Assembly (NCBI GenBank): GCA_963810485.1
Contig: CAWENQ010000007.1
Span: 62,001-126,000 of the forward strand
DNA: 64,000 nt
Reading direction: 5' to 3'
From: DATKFM01 sp963810485
GTDB taxonomy: Bacteria > Pseudomonadota > Alphaproteobacteria > Dongiales > Dongiaceae
Shown: positions 9,639-18,268 of the stretch, in pieces
Layout of the letters: each line of letters starts with the position of its first letter
How positions within the stretch are numbered: the first letter of the stretch is position 1
Program-made: the position numbers and the translations under genes
The notes under the pieces: generated by a model
What the model was told of the DNA's origin: nothing
What the model saw: the letters and a program-made list of their open reading frames with translations, nothing else
Database searches by the model: none

Positions 9639-9670
9639 CGGTCTGCGCGGGGCTTTCTCCGCGCAGACCG
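9639..9670 (+). terminator. Hairpin terminator after the glycanase gene
   Basis: A perfect 12-bp stem, CGGTCTGCGCGG paired with CCGCGCAGACCG, encloses an 8-base loop and starts 9 bases after the stop codon. There is no following T run, so it may act as a stabilising hairpin or Rho-assisted terminator. Confidence 0.6.
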
Positions 9671-9795
9671 ACTGCCCCTGTCAGTGTGGAGGAGGGCGGC
9701 GGTGGGGCCAAGATTTGCAGGCCCGATAGCGTGGAACCTTCGCGACTGGCCTCCGTTTCTTTTCTTGAGACTGGCGCTCAGGAAAGCAGGCGGCC

Positions 9796-10263
9796 GTGGC
9801 GCGCATAGACGAATCCTACAGAGTCAGGTCCTGGCTGCTATGCGACGACATTCGCATTGAATGCAACGGAAAGCACCTGCTCATCGGGGTCTATTCCGGC
9901 ATCATCAAACTGAGACGGCCGTTACCAGTGACGCTTCCCATGCTGTCCTTCTGGATTCAGATGGATCTGCAGAAGCTGGACTATGGCTCTTATCAACTTC
10001 GGGTGATTGATCCGCGCAAGCGACTGGCGGCACAGTTCCGCGGGCTCGCGCAATTCGCCCGGTCGGATGAACCGGCTGTGTTGATATGCATGAACGGGCC
10101 GATAACTCTCGCGAGCTATGGGAGCTATACCGTAGAGTTCGGCATGGGTGGCCTGCTGCACCCGCTCGGCACATTCGAAGTCCGTGCCGCGCAAGCGGAC
10201 GCAGCTCTCGGTACAACTGCGCCAGGCTATCCCCAGACGGCAGGATTCTCCCGCCCGCATTGA
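9796..10263 (+). CDS. Conserved hypothetical protein, DUF6941-like
   Basis: A 155-residue protein beginning at GTG 9796. It contains LLCDDIRIECNGKHLLIGVYSG, the pattern I associate from memory with the DUF6941 family, followed by a run of beta-strand-like segments. There is no signal peptide or membrane span. The last 25 residues are poorly conserved in character. Function is unknown; family members are small, probably beta-sandwich proteins of unknown role found in many proteobacteria. It stands alone between two hairpin terminators, pointing right. Confidence 0.6.
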   Translation: MARIDESYRVRSWLLCDDIRIECNGKHLLIGVYSGIIKLRRPLPVTLPMLSFWIQMDLQKLDYGSYQLRVIDPRKRLAAQFRGLAQFARSDEPAVLICMNGPITLASYGSYTVEFGMGGLLHPLGTFEVRAAQADAALGTTAPGYPQTAGFSRPH

Positions 10264-10388
10264 GCCTGACTTTTCCCGACCGCTCGTCCGAATCCTACCC
10301 AGCAACGACAATTCTGACGGTTTGATGATTCCGGCAAGGCGGCCGGCCGTCATCGATTCTGCGTATGCCCCAACTGAAAGCATAAAAT

Positions 10389-10421
10389 GGCCGGCCCCGC
10401 TCTTGCGAAACGGGGCCGGCC
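10389..10421 (-). terminator. Rho-independent terminator of the low-complexity protein gene
   Basis: An 11-bp perfect stem GGCCGGCCCCG / CGGGGCCGGCC with an 11-base loop. Read on the minus strand it is followed by ATTTTATG, a short T-rich tract, so it terminates the gene that ends at 10447. Confidence 0.75.
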
Positions 10422-10446
10422 GATACTCACCGATTAGCGACGAATC

Positions 10447-11706
10447 TTACCAGAGATTTCCTTCGTCAACAGTGACCTGAGCCGCTGGCGTCGCAGTGCT
10501 GCCATCGGTCAGAGCGAGCTGACCCGGATTGCAATCGGTTTCAACGCAGGAATTGGCATCGGTTAGAGCAGCCGACTCGTCGGCGTCACCGTCGCCGTCG
10601 CCGTCGCCGTCTCCATCACCGTCGCCATCTCCGTCGCCGTCGCCGTCACCATCTCCGTCGCCGTCTCCATCGCCATCGCCGTCACCGTCACCGTCTCCGT
10701 CTCCGTCTCCGTCGCCGTCGCCGTCGCCGTCACCGGCGGCTTCGAGGTTGACAGAGATATCGACGCCAGCCGTCGACGAAGAGCTCGCGCCCCCGTCAAT
10801 ACCGGCTTCGGCCGCTGCGTCGCCCGTGGCTGTGGCACCGGCGGATGCCCCGTCGCCATCGGTTTCGGCTGTAGCTGAGCCGGCGGCATTGGCATCGGTG
10901 CTGACGGTGCCATCACTGCCGATGGTAGCCGTCGAGTCCGCATGCGAATCCGAGAACGACGAAGCGGAGCCATCGCCGCTGGAGCTGGCATCGGAGGTCG
11001 CCGAGGCCGCACTCTCGGCAGTGGCGCCGTCACCGCTGTCCGCCGACCCGCTGGAGGTCGCGTCGGAATGCGCGGTGGCGCTGCCGCCGCCTTCGGTGAC
11101 GACTGCTGCGTCTGAGAAGGCGTCCGAAGAAGACGTGGCCGAACCAGGCGCTGAGCTGGTTTCGCTCGACGCCGTACCTTCGGCTTGACCAAACGCATGG
11201 CCCGTGCCGGTAACGCTGCCCTCTACAGCGGCGTTCGTCGTGGTGCCGTCCACCGAATAGGTGGCGGACGCCGTGCCGCTGGCGGAAGCGCCGGGGCCTG
11301 AGCCGTTCACATCGACTTCGGCCTCGGACGTGCCACCGCCGGCAGTGGACCCGCTGGTGGAGTCGCTGGCACTTTCGCCAGCATCGTCGCCTGCGGCCGC
11401 AGCGTTTGACGAGGAGTTGGCGGTCGATCCAGCACCGTCATTGGCACTGGAACTCGCACTCCCCGACGCACTGGCTCCAGCACCGCTGGCATTGGCATTG
11501 GCGCTGGAATTGGAACTGGCCCCGCCGGCACCGGCACTGCCGGAAGAATGGCTCTCAGCCGACGCGCTCGCCGAAGCAGCGTCGGCGGTCGCAAGTTTGT
11601 AGGCTCCATTCTTGATGTCGGTTGTCAGCGGCGCCGCCACGATGGCGAGCGCCAGGGCGCTAGCAGAAACCATGAGTCCCAATCTGAAACTCTTGGGATT
11701 ATCCAT
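10447..11706 (-). CDS. Secreted Ala/Ser/Gly low-complexity protein with (Gly-Asp)25 repeat
   Basis: A 419-residue protein of unknown function. The N-terminus (LGLMVSASALALAIVAAPL) is a signal peptide or single membrane segment. Most of the mature protein is built of Ala, Ser, Gly and Thr with scattered Asp/Glu, and near the C-terminus there are 25 consecutive Gly-Asp dipeptides, followed by an acidic tail with a Cys pair (CVETDC). The start ATG has a strong GAGGAGA ribosome site seven bases upstream and the gene ends in a clear hairpin terminator, both arguing that this strand is the real one rather than the opposite frame rich in Pro-Ser. Composition suggests an extracellular, disordered, possibly calcium-binding or matrix protein. 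It neighbours polysaccharide genes. I recognise no named family. Confidence 0.65.
   Translation of the reverse strand: MDNPKSFRLGLMVSASALALAIVAAPLTTDIKNGAYKLATADAASASASAESHSSGSAGAGGASSNSSANANASGAGASASGSASSSANDGAGSTANSSSNAAAAGDDAGESASDSTSGSTAGGGTSEAEVDVNGSGPGASASGTASATYSVDGTTTNAAVEGSVTGTGHAFGQAEGTASSETSSAPGSATSSSDAFSDAAVVTEGGGSATAHSDATSSGSADSGDGATAESAASATSDASSSGDGSASSFSDSHADSTATIGSDGTVSTDANAAGSATAETDGDGASAGATATGDAAAEAGIDGGASSSSTAGVDISVNLEAAGDGDGDGDGDGDGDGDGDGDGDGDGDGDGDGDGDGDGDGDGDGDGDGDGDADESAALTDANSCVETDCNPGQLALTDGSTATPAAQVTVDEGNLW
10585..10734 (-). repeat. Hexanucleotide tandem repeat coding for (Gly-Asp)25
   Basis: Twenty-five tandem six-base units of the form GGN-GAY on the minus strand. 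The third positions vary (gcc/acc/tcc and gtc/atc on the plus strand), so the amino-acid repeat is kept while the DNA has diverged. This indicates selection on the protein rather than recent slippage only. Confidence 0.85.
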
Positions 11707-12363
11707 GGGCTTTTCTCCTCAATGATGTTTACGAAGGGATTTCCACAGCAACGGACACATGCCCGCTGCACCGGCGCTGCCCGCACTCCACCGGCATAGA
11801 TACATCGGTTTTAGCGATGATTTGTTCCGATGGAATTTCCCATTCGCCTGCTTAAATTCCGTGCTGCCACAGACTGTTCACCCGGATTTTCCAGTTCATC
11901 GCGGAACAATTGCGCACCGGCTTACGAGCACGGTCATGCCGCGACCGACTGGCCCGCGAAGTTGGAACACCGCCTCGTCATACCTGGAGCCGGCCTCCGG
12001 CATGGTCTCGATGCTGTCGATATGTGCGGCTGCTCGCTGCGCTCATGCGCGAAATCGTCCACATCAGCGCTGCGTTGCGCCGAACAGCGCCGATCGCACG
12101 GTGTGGGATTGAGGTGGCATTCCCGTGGCTGACATGTGCCGTGAGATTCAGGCCCTGGACTTGCTTCAGGTCGGGCCTGCGCGAAATCTCCGCCCATGTG
12201 CTGCGTCGCGCCGGCGACGGAGTTTCAGCGCCGCGGCGTACCGGTTGTCATCTAGCGGGGGGAGGACGGCGGCTCGGTGCCGCGCTGGGATCGGGTACCG
12301 GCCGGGTGCATGCTTCGAGCGCGTCACCCGGCCGGCGTAGGACTGCCCAAGTCCTTGATTTAG
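11707..12363. other. Non-coding stretch between the low-complexity gene and tRNA-Ala
   Basis: No frame here looks like a real protein. The region presumably holds the promoter of the minus-strand gene ending at 11706. Near its right end there is a perfect 11-bp hairpin, CCGGCCGGGTG (12298-12308) with CACCCGGCCGG (12325-12335), and a second 6-bp stem at 12339-12355. Both lie downstream of the tRNA on the minus strand and may form its 3' processing or termination region, though no T run follows. Confidence 0.5.
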
Positions 12364-12439
<76 letters not shown>

Positions 12440-12531
12440 GAGAAATCTTCCCGGTCTGGGGCGGCGAAAACCTTAGTGACTTTTGCCGCACCGGTACAAG
12501 CCGAAACTAAGCGGCGCGGCTTAACACGGGC

Positions 12532-12903
12532 TTACCGTTCTTCCTCGCCCTCGACCTTTTCGATGACTTCGGCCATGTCATCTTCGTCCTCGCCGAGTTC
12601 GGAGGTGTCTTCGATCAGTTCCTCTTCCTCGTCGCCATCCGCGACCTCGGCCACCAACTCCTCTTCGGCGACCTCGACCTCGGCGACTTCTTCGGGCACC
12701 GCCTCGGGGACCGGAACCGGACGCGGGGCGGCGGCCTTGGCGGCGGCGCTACGGCCACGGCGCGAGCGCGAGCCCGCTTCCGGATCGTAGACCGTGCCGC
12801 ATTTCGGGCAGGCGATCGTGCTGTGGTTCAGGTCATAGAAACGCGTGCCGCAGCTTTGGCAGGTGCGCTTCATGCCCCAGGCTGGACTAGCCAATCTTGC
12901 CAC
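12532..12903 (-). CDS. FYDLN-acid family protein (TIGR02300-like)
   Basis: A small protein of unknown function typical of Alphaproteobacteria. It has a zinc-ribbon-like N-terminus, KRTCQSCGTRFYDLN followed by CPKCGTVYDP (two Cys-x2-Cys pairs), then a basic patch (RSRRGRSAAAK) and a long acidic C-terminal tail rich in Glu and Asp. I chose GTG 12903 because family members start shortly before the KRxCxxCG motif with a segment like the VARLASPAWG seen here, and an AGGAG abuts this codon; ATG 12873 is an alternative and the open frame extends to 12948. It diverges from aroA, the usual alphaproteobacterial neighbourhood for this family. The function is not known; the name comes from the FYDLN motif and acidic tail. 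Confidence 0.88.
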   Translation of the reverse strand: MARLASPAWGMKRTCQSCGTRFYDLNHSTIACPKCGTVYDPEAGSRSRRGRSAAAKAAAPRPVPVPEAVPEEVAEVEVAEEELVAEVADGDEEEELIEDTSELGEDEDDMAEVIEKVEGEEER

Positions 12904-13122
12904 TCCTGTTCGGCTAAGGGTGCGGAAGGAAGGGCAGCCCAATGCCATGCCGGGTAGCCCCTGTCAAAAGAATTTGGCGGCCGGCAAATTGCGGCCGAAG
13001 GCCGGTTTCCGCGATCGCCTTAACACTGTTCCGCCTTGTACAGGGCATTTTCTCTTGTGCTAGACAGCGCGGCCGGCCACCCATGCCGATCCCGCGAACC
13101 GCTCCAGAGGAGTGCTTCCGTC

Positions 13123-14454
13123 TTGGCTCCCCATGCCCTTGTCTCCGCGCCCGCCGAGGCCCTGTCCGGGACTTGCCGGGTGCCGGGCGACAAGTCGATT
13201 TCCCATCGTTCGCTCATGCTGGGCGCCCTGGCCGTCGGCCGGACCGAGATCCAGGGCCTGCTGGACGGCGAGGATGTGCTGATGACCGCCGCCGCCATGC
13301 GCGCCCTGGGCGCCCGGGCCGAACGCCGGCCCGACGGCAGCTGGCTGGTGGAAGGCCGGGGCATCGGCGGCCTGGCAGAGCCGGCGGAGGTGCTGGACCT
13401 CGGCAATGCCGGCACCGGCGTCCGCCTGCTGATGGGCCTTTTGGCCAGCCACCCGATCACCGCCTTCCTGACCGGCGACCGCTCGCTGCGCGGCCGGCCG
13501 ATGGCCCGCGTCGCCAATCCCCTGATGCAGATGGGTGCCCGCATCGTCAGCCGCGAGGGCTGCCGCCTGCCGCTGGCCATCACCGGCGCCAAGGAGCCGC
13601 TGCCGATCACCTATAAACTGCCGGTCGCGTCCGCCCAGGTAAAATCCGCGGTCCTGCTGGCCGGGCTCAACACACCGGGCGAAACCTCCGTCATCGAGCC
13701 GGAGCCGACCCGCGACCATACCGAGCTGATGCTCCGGCATTTCGGCGTCTCCGTGCGGGTCGAGGCAACGCCGGAAGGCCGCCGCAGCACCGTGGTCGGC
13801 CAGCCGGAAATCACCGGCCGGCGCATCAAGGTGCCGGCCGATCCGTCCTCGGCCGCCTTTCCCATCGTCGCGGCGGCATTGCTGCCGGGGTCTGACGTGA
13901 CGCTGACCGATGTCGGGATCAACCCCCATAGAATCGGACTTATCGAGACCTTGCGCGAAATGGGCGCAGATATCACCTTGGGCGGCCGGCGCGAGGAAGC
14001 CGGTGAGCCTGTCGCCGATATCCGGGTGCGCGGCGGCCGGTTGAGCGGCGTTGAGGTGCCGGCGGGTCGGGCGCCGTCGATGATCGATGAGTATCCGATC
14101 CTGTCGGTGGCGGCGGCCTTGGCCAAGGGAAGCACGGTCATGCGCGGTCTGGGCGAGTTGCGGGTCAAGGAAAGCGATCGCCTGGCCGCGGTCGCGAACG
14201 GCTTGCGCGCCTGCGGGGTCGAGGTCGAGGATGGGCCGGAGCATCTGGTCGTCCATGGCGGTCAGGGCCGGCCGCGGGGCGGGGCGGAGATTGCGGCCAA
14301 TCTGGACCACCGGATCGCCATGGCGTTCCTGGTCATGGGCATGGTGGCGGAAAAGCCGGTATCGGTGGATGACGGTTCGCCGATCGAGACCAGCTTTCCT
14401 GGGTTTATGACGTTGATGAACGGGCTGGGCGCCAGGATCGCCCCGAAAAGCTGA
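13123..14454 (+). CDS. aroA: 3-phosphoshikimate 1-carboxyvinyltransferase (EPSP synthase), class II type
   Basis: Sixth step of the shikimate pathway: transfer of enolpyruvyl from PEP to shikimate-3-phosphate. The protein contains VPGDKSISHRSLMLGAL near residue 20, RPMARVANPLMQMGA, SAQVKSAVLLAGLNTPG, APSMIDEYPIL, ELRVKESDRLAAVANGL and LDHRIAMAFLVMG, the set seen in class II enzymes such as Agrobacterium CP4. I chose TTG 13123, 10 bases after AGAGGAG, which gives 443 residues, the usual length; the open frame extends upstream to 13036. The PEP-site segment is LDLGNAGTG (G97 by this start) where CP4 has Ala. cmk follows after 34 bases in the same direction, the common alphaproteobacterial order. 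Confidence 0.93.
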   Translation: MAPHALVSAPAEALSGTCRVPGDKSISHRSLMLGALAVGRTEIQGLLDGEDVLMTAAAMRALGARAERRPDGSWLVEGRGIGGLAEPAEVLDLGNAGTGVRLLMGLLASHPITAFLTGDRSLRGRPMARVANPLMQMGARIVSREGCRLPLAITGAKEPLPITYKLPVASAQVKSAVLLAGLNTPGETSVIEPEPTRDHTELMLRHFGVSVRVEATPEGRRSTVVGQPEITGRRIKVPADPSSAAFPIVAAALLPGSDVTLTDVGINPHRIGLIETLREMGADITLGGRREEAGEPVADIRVRGGRLSGVEVPAGRAPSMIDEYPILSVAAALAKGSTVMRGLGELRVKESDRLAAVANGLRACGVEVEDGPEHLVVHGGQGRPRGGAEIAANLDHRIAMAFLVMGMVAEKPVSVDDGSPIETSFPGFMTLMNGLGARIAPKS

Positions 14455-14488
14455 CAACAAGAATCCAGGCAGAACTGGGGGACAGGGG

Positions 14489-15169
14489 ATGGCAGGGAAG
14501 AGCGAGGTCAGGCGGCTGCTGGTGATCGCCGTCGATGGGCCGTCCGCAGCCGGCAAGGGCACGCTGGCCAAGCGGATCGCCAACAGCCTCAATCTGGCCT
14601 ACCTGGACACCGGCCTGCTCTACCGCGGAGTCGGCGCTGCCCTGCTCCGCACCGGCCAGTCGCCGGACCAGCCGGAGAACGCCGAGAAAGCGGCTAAATC
14701 ACTGAAACCAACCGATTTATCCGATCCCCGCCTGCGCGAGGAGGATGCCTCCTCGGCGGCATCGCGGGTTGCTGCCATCCCCGGCGTCCGCACTGCGCTT
14801 CTGGGGTTCCAGCGCAATTTCGCGGCCGATCCGCCGCCAGGGCCCAAAGGGGCCGTCGCCGGCGCGGTCCTGGACGGCCGGGACATCGGCACCGTGGTCT
14901 GTCCGGACGCAAACGTTAAGCTTTTCGTAACCGCCAGCCTGGAGGCCCGGGCCGAACGGCGGCACCGGGAGTTGCTCAGCCGCTACGGCACGAGTATATA
15001 TTCGCGCGTTCTCGAGGAGATGAAGGAACGCGACGAGCGGGACCGTACCCGGGCTGTCGCGCCCTTGGCCGCAGCTCCGGATGCGCTGGTGATCGATACC
15101 ACGACACTATCGCCCGATGCGGCTTTCCAGGTGGCCGTAGATCATATCAACCGGCTATGGCGCGGCTAA
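14489..15169 (+). CDS. cmk: Cytidylate kinase
   Basis: Phosphorylates CMP and dCMP to the diphosphates with ATP. The 226-residue protein has the P-loop GPSAAGKGTLAKRIA near residue 17, LAYLDTGLLYRGVGAALL, LDGRDIGTVVCPDA, and LEARAERRHRELL with the lid arginines (ERDERDRTRAVAPL). Length and motifs match the bacterial short-type CMP kinase. It sits between aroA and rpsA, the classical aroA-cmk-rpsA arrangement, with 203 bases to rpsA; those 203 bases contain no recognisable gene and presumably hold the rpsA promoter and leader. Confidence 0.95.
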   Translation: MAGKSEVRRLLVIAVDGPSAAGKGTLAKRIANSLNLAYLDTGLLYRGVGAALLRTGQSPDQPENAEKAAKSLKPTDLSDPRLREEDASSAASRVAAIPGVRTALLGFQRNFAADPPPGPKGAVAGAVLDGRDIGTVVCPDANVKLFVTASLEARAERRHRELLSRYGTSIYSRVLEEMKERDERDRTRAVAPLAAAPDALVIDTTTLSPDAAFQVAVDHINRLWRG

Positions 15170-15372
15170 CCCCGCAATCAGGCCATGGCCGTCGGGAGGA
15201 AGATGCCGGCGACTAACGCCGGACAGGCCGCCTTCGGAACTCGCCGTCAGAGAACTCAAGTGCATGGATTTCGTCGATGGGCCCGTGGCAGGGGCGCATG
15301 GGCGTGTGTTTTTTGCCAGACCGCCGGAGACAACCGGCAGGCCAGAATAAATTCGGAAAGGAACTTGCCTAA

Positions 15373-17166
15373 ATGGCTAAAGCCGCCACTGCTGTACAAC
15401 AACCCAAAGAGAATTTTGCCGCGCTGCTGGAGGAATCCTTCGGCGGATCGAGCGGCCTCGAAGGCTCCGTGATCAAGGGCACCGTCGTCGCGATCGAAGC
15501 CGACTCCGTGCTGATCGATGTGGGCCTGAAGTCGGAAGGGCGCGTCGCCCTCAAGGAATTCACGCCGGGCGGACAGAAGCCCGAGATCAAGATCGGCGAT
15601 CTGGTCGAGGTGTATCTCGAGCGGATGGAAGACAAGCATGGCGAAGCCGTGCTCAGCCGCGAGAAGGCGCGCCGCGAAGAAGCCTGGGCGCAGCTTGAGC
15701 GGAACTTCAAGGAGAACCAGCGCGTCACCGGCGTGATCTTCGGCCGCGTGAAAGGCGGCTTCACCGTCGACCTCTCCGGCGCCGTGGCCTTCCTGCCCGG
15801 CAGCCAGGTCGACATCCGCCCGGTGCGCGACGTCGGCCCGCTGATGGGCACGCCGCAGCCGTTCCAGATCCTCAAGATGGATCGCGCCCGCGGCAACATC
15901 GTGGTGTCGCGCCGCGCCGTGCTCGAAGAGAGCCGCGCTGAAGCCCGCTCCGAACTCGTGGCCAGCCTGAAAGAGGGCCAGGTGCTGCAGGGCGTGGTGA
16001 AGAACTTGACGGACTACGGCGCTTTCGTCGATCTCGGCGGCGTCGACGGTCTGCTCCACGTCACGGATATCGCCTGGAAGCGCATCAATCATCCGTCGGA
16101 GGCCCTGCATATCGGCCAGACGGTGAAGGTGCAGGTGATTCGGTTCAACCCGGAAACACAGCGCATTTCCCTGGGCATGAAGCAGCTCGAGGCGGATCCC
16201 TGGGAGGGCGTCGAGGTCAAGTATCCGGTCGGCACCAAGTTCAAGGGCCGTGTCACCAACATCACCGACTACGGCGCCTTCGTGGAGCTGGAGCCGGGCG
16301 TCGAAGGCCTGGTGCATGTGTCCGAGATGAGCTGGACCAAGAAGAACGTGCATCCCGGCAAGATCGTCTCCACCAGCCAGGAGGTGGAAGTGATGGTGCT
16401 GGATATCGATTCCCAGAAGCGCCGCATCAGCCTCGGCTTGAAGCAGTGCCTGGACAATCCGTGGCAGGCGTTCCTCGAAAAGCAGCCCGCGGGTTCGATT
16501 CTGGAAGGCGAGATCAAGAACATCACCGAGTTCGGTCTGTTCGTCGGCATGCCCGGCGAGATCGACGGCATGGTGCATTTCTCCGATCTCGACTGGCAGA
16601 AGCCCGGCGAGCAGGCCATCGCCGCCTACAAGAAGGGCGACATGGTCAAGGTGAAGGTGCTGGATATCGATGTGGAGAAGGAGCGCGTCTCCCTCGGCAT
16701 CAAGCAGCTATCAGACGATCCGCTGGCCGCGGCGGCGAGCGTCCACAAGAAGGGCGACGTCGTCACCTGCACCGTCACAGCCGTGCAGGATAACGGCATC
16801 GAAGTGTCGCTCGGCGAGGGCGTCACCGGCTTCATCCGCAAGGCCGACCTGTCCCGCGACCGCAGCGATCAGCGCGCCGACCGCTTCGCCGTGGGCGAAA
16901 AGATCGACGCCAAGATCACGGCGATCGACGCCAAGAGCCGCAAGCTGTCGCTCTCCATCAAGGCCCGCGAGGTCGAGGAGGAGAAGCAGGCGATGGCCGA
17001 GTACGGTTCCTCGGACTCCGGCGCCAGCCTGGGCGACATCCTGGGCGCGGCCCTGTCCAAGGCACAGAAGGGCGGCAAGGCCGATGAAGGCGAGGCCGCC
17101 GAGGCAAAGCCGAAGGCCAAGGCCAAGAAGACCAAGGCCGACGACGAGACGGGCGCCGAAGCCTGA
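15373..17166 (+). CDS. rpsA: 30S ribosomal protein S1
   Basis: The mRNA-binding protein of the small ribosomal subunit. Its 597 residues contain six S1 OB-fold repeats, roughly at 30-100, 115-180, 200-268, 285-355, 372-442 and 458-528, each recognisable by a G-x-V and F-V-D/E-L pattern such as LTDYGAFVDLGGVDGLLHVTDI and ITDYGAFVELEPGVEGLVHVSEM. The C-terminus is a lysine/alanine-rich tail (AKAKKTKADDETGAEA). ATG 15373 is preceded by GGAAAGGAAC. Codon use is uniform and highly biased, as expected for an abundant protein. A strong terminator follows at 17200. Six domains is the usual number in Proteobacteria. Confidence 0.97.
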   Translation: MAKAATAVQQPKENFAALLEESFGGSSGLEGSVIKGTVVAIEADSVLIDVGLKSEGRVALKEFTPGGQKPEIKIGDLVEVYLERMEDKHGEAVLSREKARREEAWAQLERNFKENQRVTGVIFGRVKGGFTVDLSGAVAFLPGSQVDIRPVRDVGPLMGTPQPFQILKMDRARGNIVVSRRAVLEESRAEARSELVASLKEGQVLQGVVKNLTDYGAFVDLGGVDGLLHVTDIAWKRINHPSEALHIGQTVKVQVIRFNPETQRISLGMKQLEADPWEGVEVKYPVGTKFKGRVTNITDYGAFVELEPGVEGLVHVSEMSWTKKNVHPGKIVSTSQEVEVMVLDIDSQKRRISLGLKQCLDNPWQAFLEKQPAGSILEGEIKNITEFGLFVGMPGEIDGMVHFSDLDWQKPGEQAIAAYKKGDMVKVKVLDIDVEKERVSLGIKQLSDDPLAAAASVHKKGDVVTCTVTAVQDNGIEVSLGEGVTGFIRKADLSRDRSDQRADRFAVGEKIDAKITAIDAKSRKLSLSIKAREVEEEKQAMAEYGSSDSGASLGDILGAALSKAQKGGKADEGEAAEAKPKAKAKKTKADDETGAEA

Positions 17167-17199
17167 TTCGCCAATTCGCTTGCTAGAACTGTTCTAAGG

Positions 17200-17230
17200 A
17201 AAGGCCCCGCCCAGCGGGGCCTTTCGTTTC
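17200..17230 (+). terminator. Rho-independent terminator of rpsA
   Basis: An 11-bp stem AAAGGCCCCGC / GCGGGGCCTTT with a 3-base CCA loop, immediately followed by CGTTTCC. It starts about 34 bases after the rpsA stop codon. Confidence 0.85.
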
Positions 17231-17450
17231 CAGGGGCAATTTGCCCCGGAAAACGGGTTCGATTGGGCGGCAATTCCCCGCAGCGAACCATTTTCCGGCC
17301 CCTCCCCCCAGCAGCCGGCTGGGGACAAGTGCGAAAAACACTGAATTTTGAGATACTTAAACTTGACGCTGCGCGCCGGGTTTGGCACCCTTTGCTTTAA
17401 GGCTTGGTCAACAAGGGCCTGGGGATGGGGAATCGGGGGGTCTAAGCGAT

Positions 17451-17756
17451 ATGACGAAGTCAGAATTGATCCTGAAGATCGGCGAACTCAACCCGCATCT
17501 TTACCACCGCGATGTTGAGCGTATCGTCAGTACGATCTTCGATGAAATTACCGCTGCGCTAGCCCGCGGCGATCGTGTGGAGTTGCGCGGCTTCGGCGCT
17601 TTTTCGGTGAAGCGGCGCGACGCACGCCTCGGCCGCAATCCGCGCACCGGCGCACCGGTGCCGGTATCGCAGAAGACAATTCCGTTTTTCAAGACCGGCA
17701 AGCAGCTGCGCGACCGGCTGAACGGCAAAGAGACCACCGACGAGAGCGAAGATTAG
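17451..17756 (+). CDS. ihfB: Integration host factor beta subunit
   Basis: DNA-bending HU/IHF-family protein of 101 residues. It starts MTKSELILKI at ATG 17451 and contains the family signature GFGAFSVKRRDARLGRNPRTG, the beta-ribbon arm that inserts its proline into the minor groove (here NPRTGAPVPV). The C-terminus is slightly extended and acidic. The frame is open further upstream, but the family start is clear. It follows rpsA as in most Alphaproteobacteria and its stop is directly followed by the TTG of the LapA-like gene, so the two are co-transcribed. IHF-beta rather than HU is supported by the start sequence and the synteny. Confidence 0.94.
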   Translation: MTKSELILKIGELNPHLYHRDVERIVSTIFDEITAALARGDRVELRGFGAFSVKRRDARLGRNPRTGAPVPVSQKTIPFFKTGKQLRDRLNGKETTDESED

Positions 17757-18149
17757 TTGACGACATCAGACGCACCCCAGCGCCGCCGCCGCCGCCGCAT
17801 GCCGCGGTGGCTGTTCTGGGTGATCGCCGTGCTGGTGCTGCTCCCGGCGGGACTTTTCGCCATCAAGAATTCCGGTTCGGTGCAGATCGATCTCTGGCCG
17901 TTCCTGTCGCCATTCAATCTGCCGCTGAGCGGCGCGATTTATTTCGCCCTGGTGGTTGGATTTGCCGGCGGCGTGTTCGTGCACTGGATCCATGACCGAC
18001 ATCTGCGCCAACGCAGCCGGGATTTGCAGGATCACAGCTACAGCCTGAGCCGCCAGATCGAAGAGCTGCGGCGCGACCAGGCTGCGTCGCAGGCCCGGGA
18101 ATTGCGGGCGACGCCCTCGAGCGATCTCACGACGTTGTCGGGCACGTGA
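17757..18149 (+). CDS. LapA-domain (DUF1049) inner-membrane protein
   Basis: A 130-residue membrane protein starting at TTG 17757 immediately after the ihfB stop. After an arginine-rich cytoplasmic N-terminus (RRRRRRMPR) come two membrane segments, WLFWVIAVLVLLPAGLFAI (about 18-36) and LSGAIYFALVVGFAGGVFVHW (about 58-78), with the DUF1049 hallmark NSGSVQIDLWPF between them. A charged coiled-coil-like tail follows. In E. coli the related LapA works with LapB in lipopolysaccharide assembly control; in Alphaproteobacteria the gene commonly sits between ihfB and pyrF, as here. No lapB-type partner is seen in the window. Confidence 0.85.
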   Translation: MTTSDAPQRRRRRRMPRWLFWVIAVLVLLPAGLFAIKNSGSVQIDLWPFLSPFNLPLSGAIYFALVVGFAGGVFVHWIHDRHLRQRSRDLQDHSYSLSRQIEELRRDQAASQARELRATPSSDLTTLSGT

Positions 18150-18268
18150 CCACATCAATGCGGAAGGTCGCCACCGGTCTTGCATGACAGCCCTGCACGC
18201 AGCCGGTATGCAGCACGCCAATTGTTTTGCTATAGCTTCGCCGCCGCAAACTCCCTAAGGCCATCAGC

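Noticed and set aside
10529..11188. Plus-strand open frame rich in Pro-Ser repeats
   Set aside because: It is the antisense of the Gly-Asp repeat gene; only the minus strand has a signal peptide, a strong ribosome site and a terminator.
17378..17398. Possible sigma-54 promoter (TTTGGCACCCTTTGC) before ihfB
   Set aside because: GG and GC are 8 bases apart instead of the required 10.
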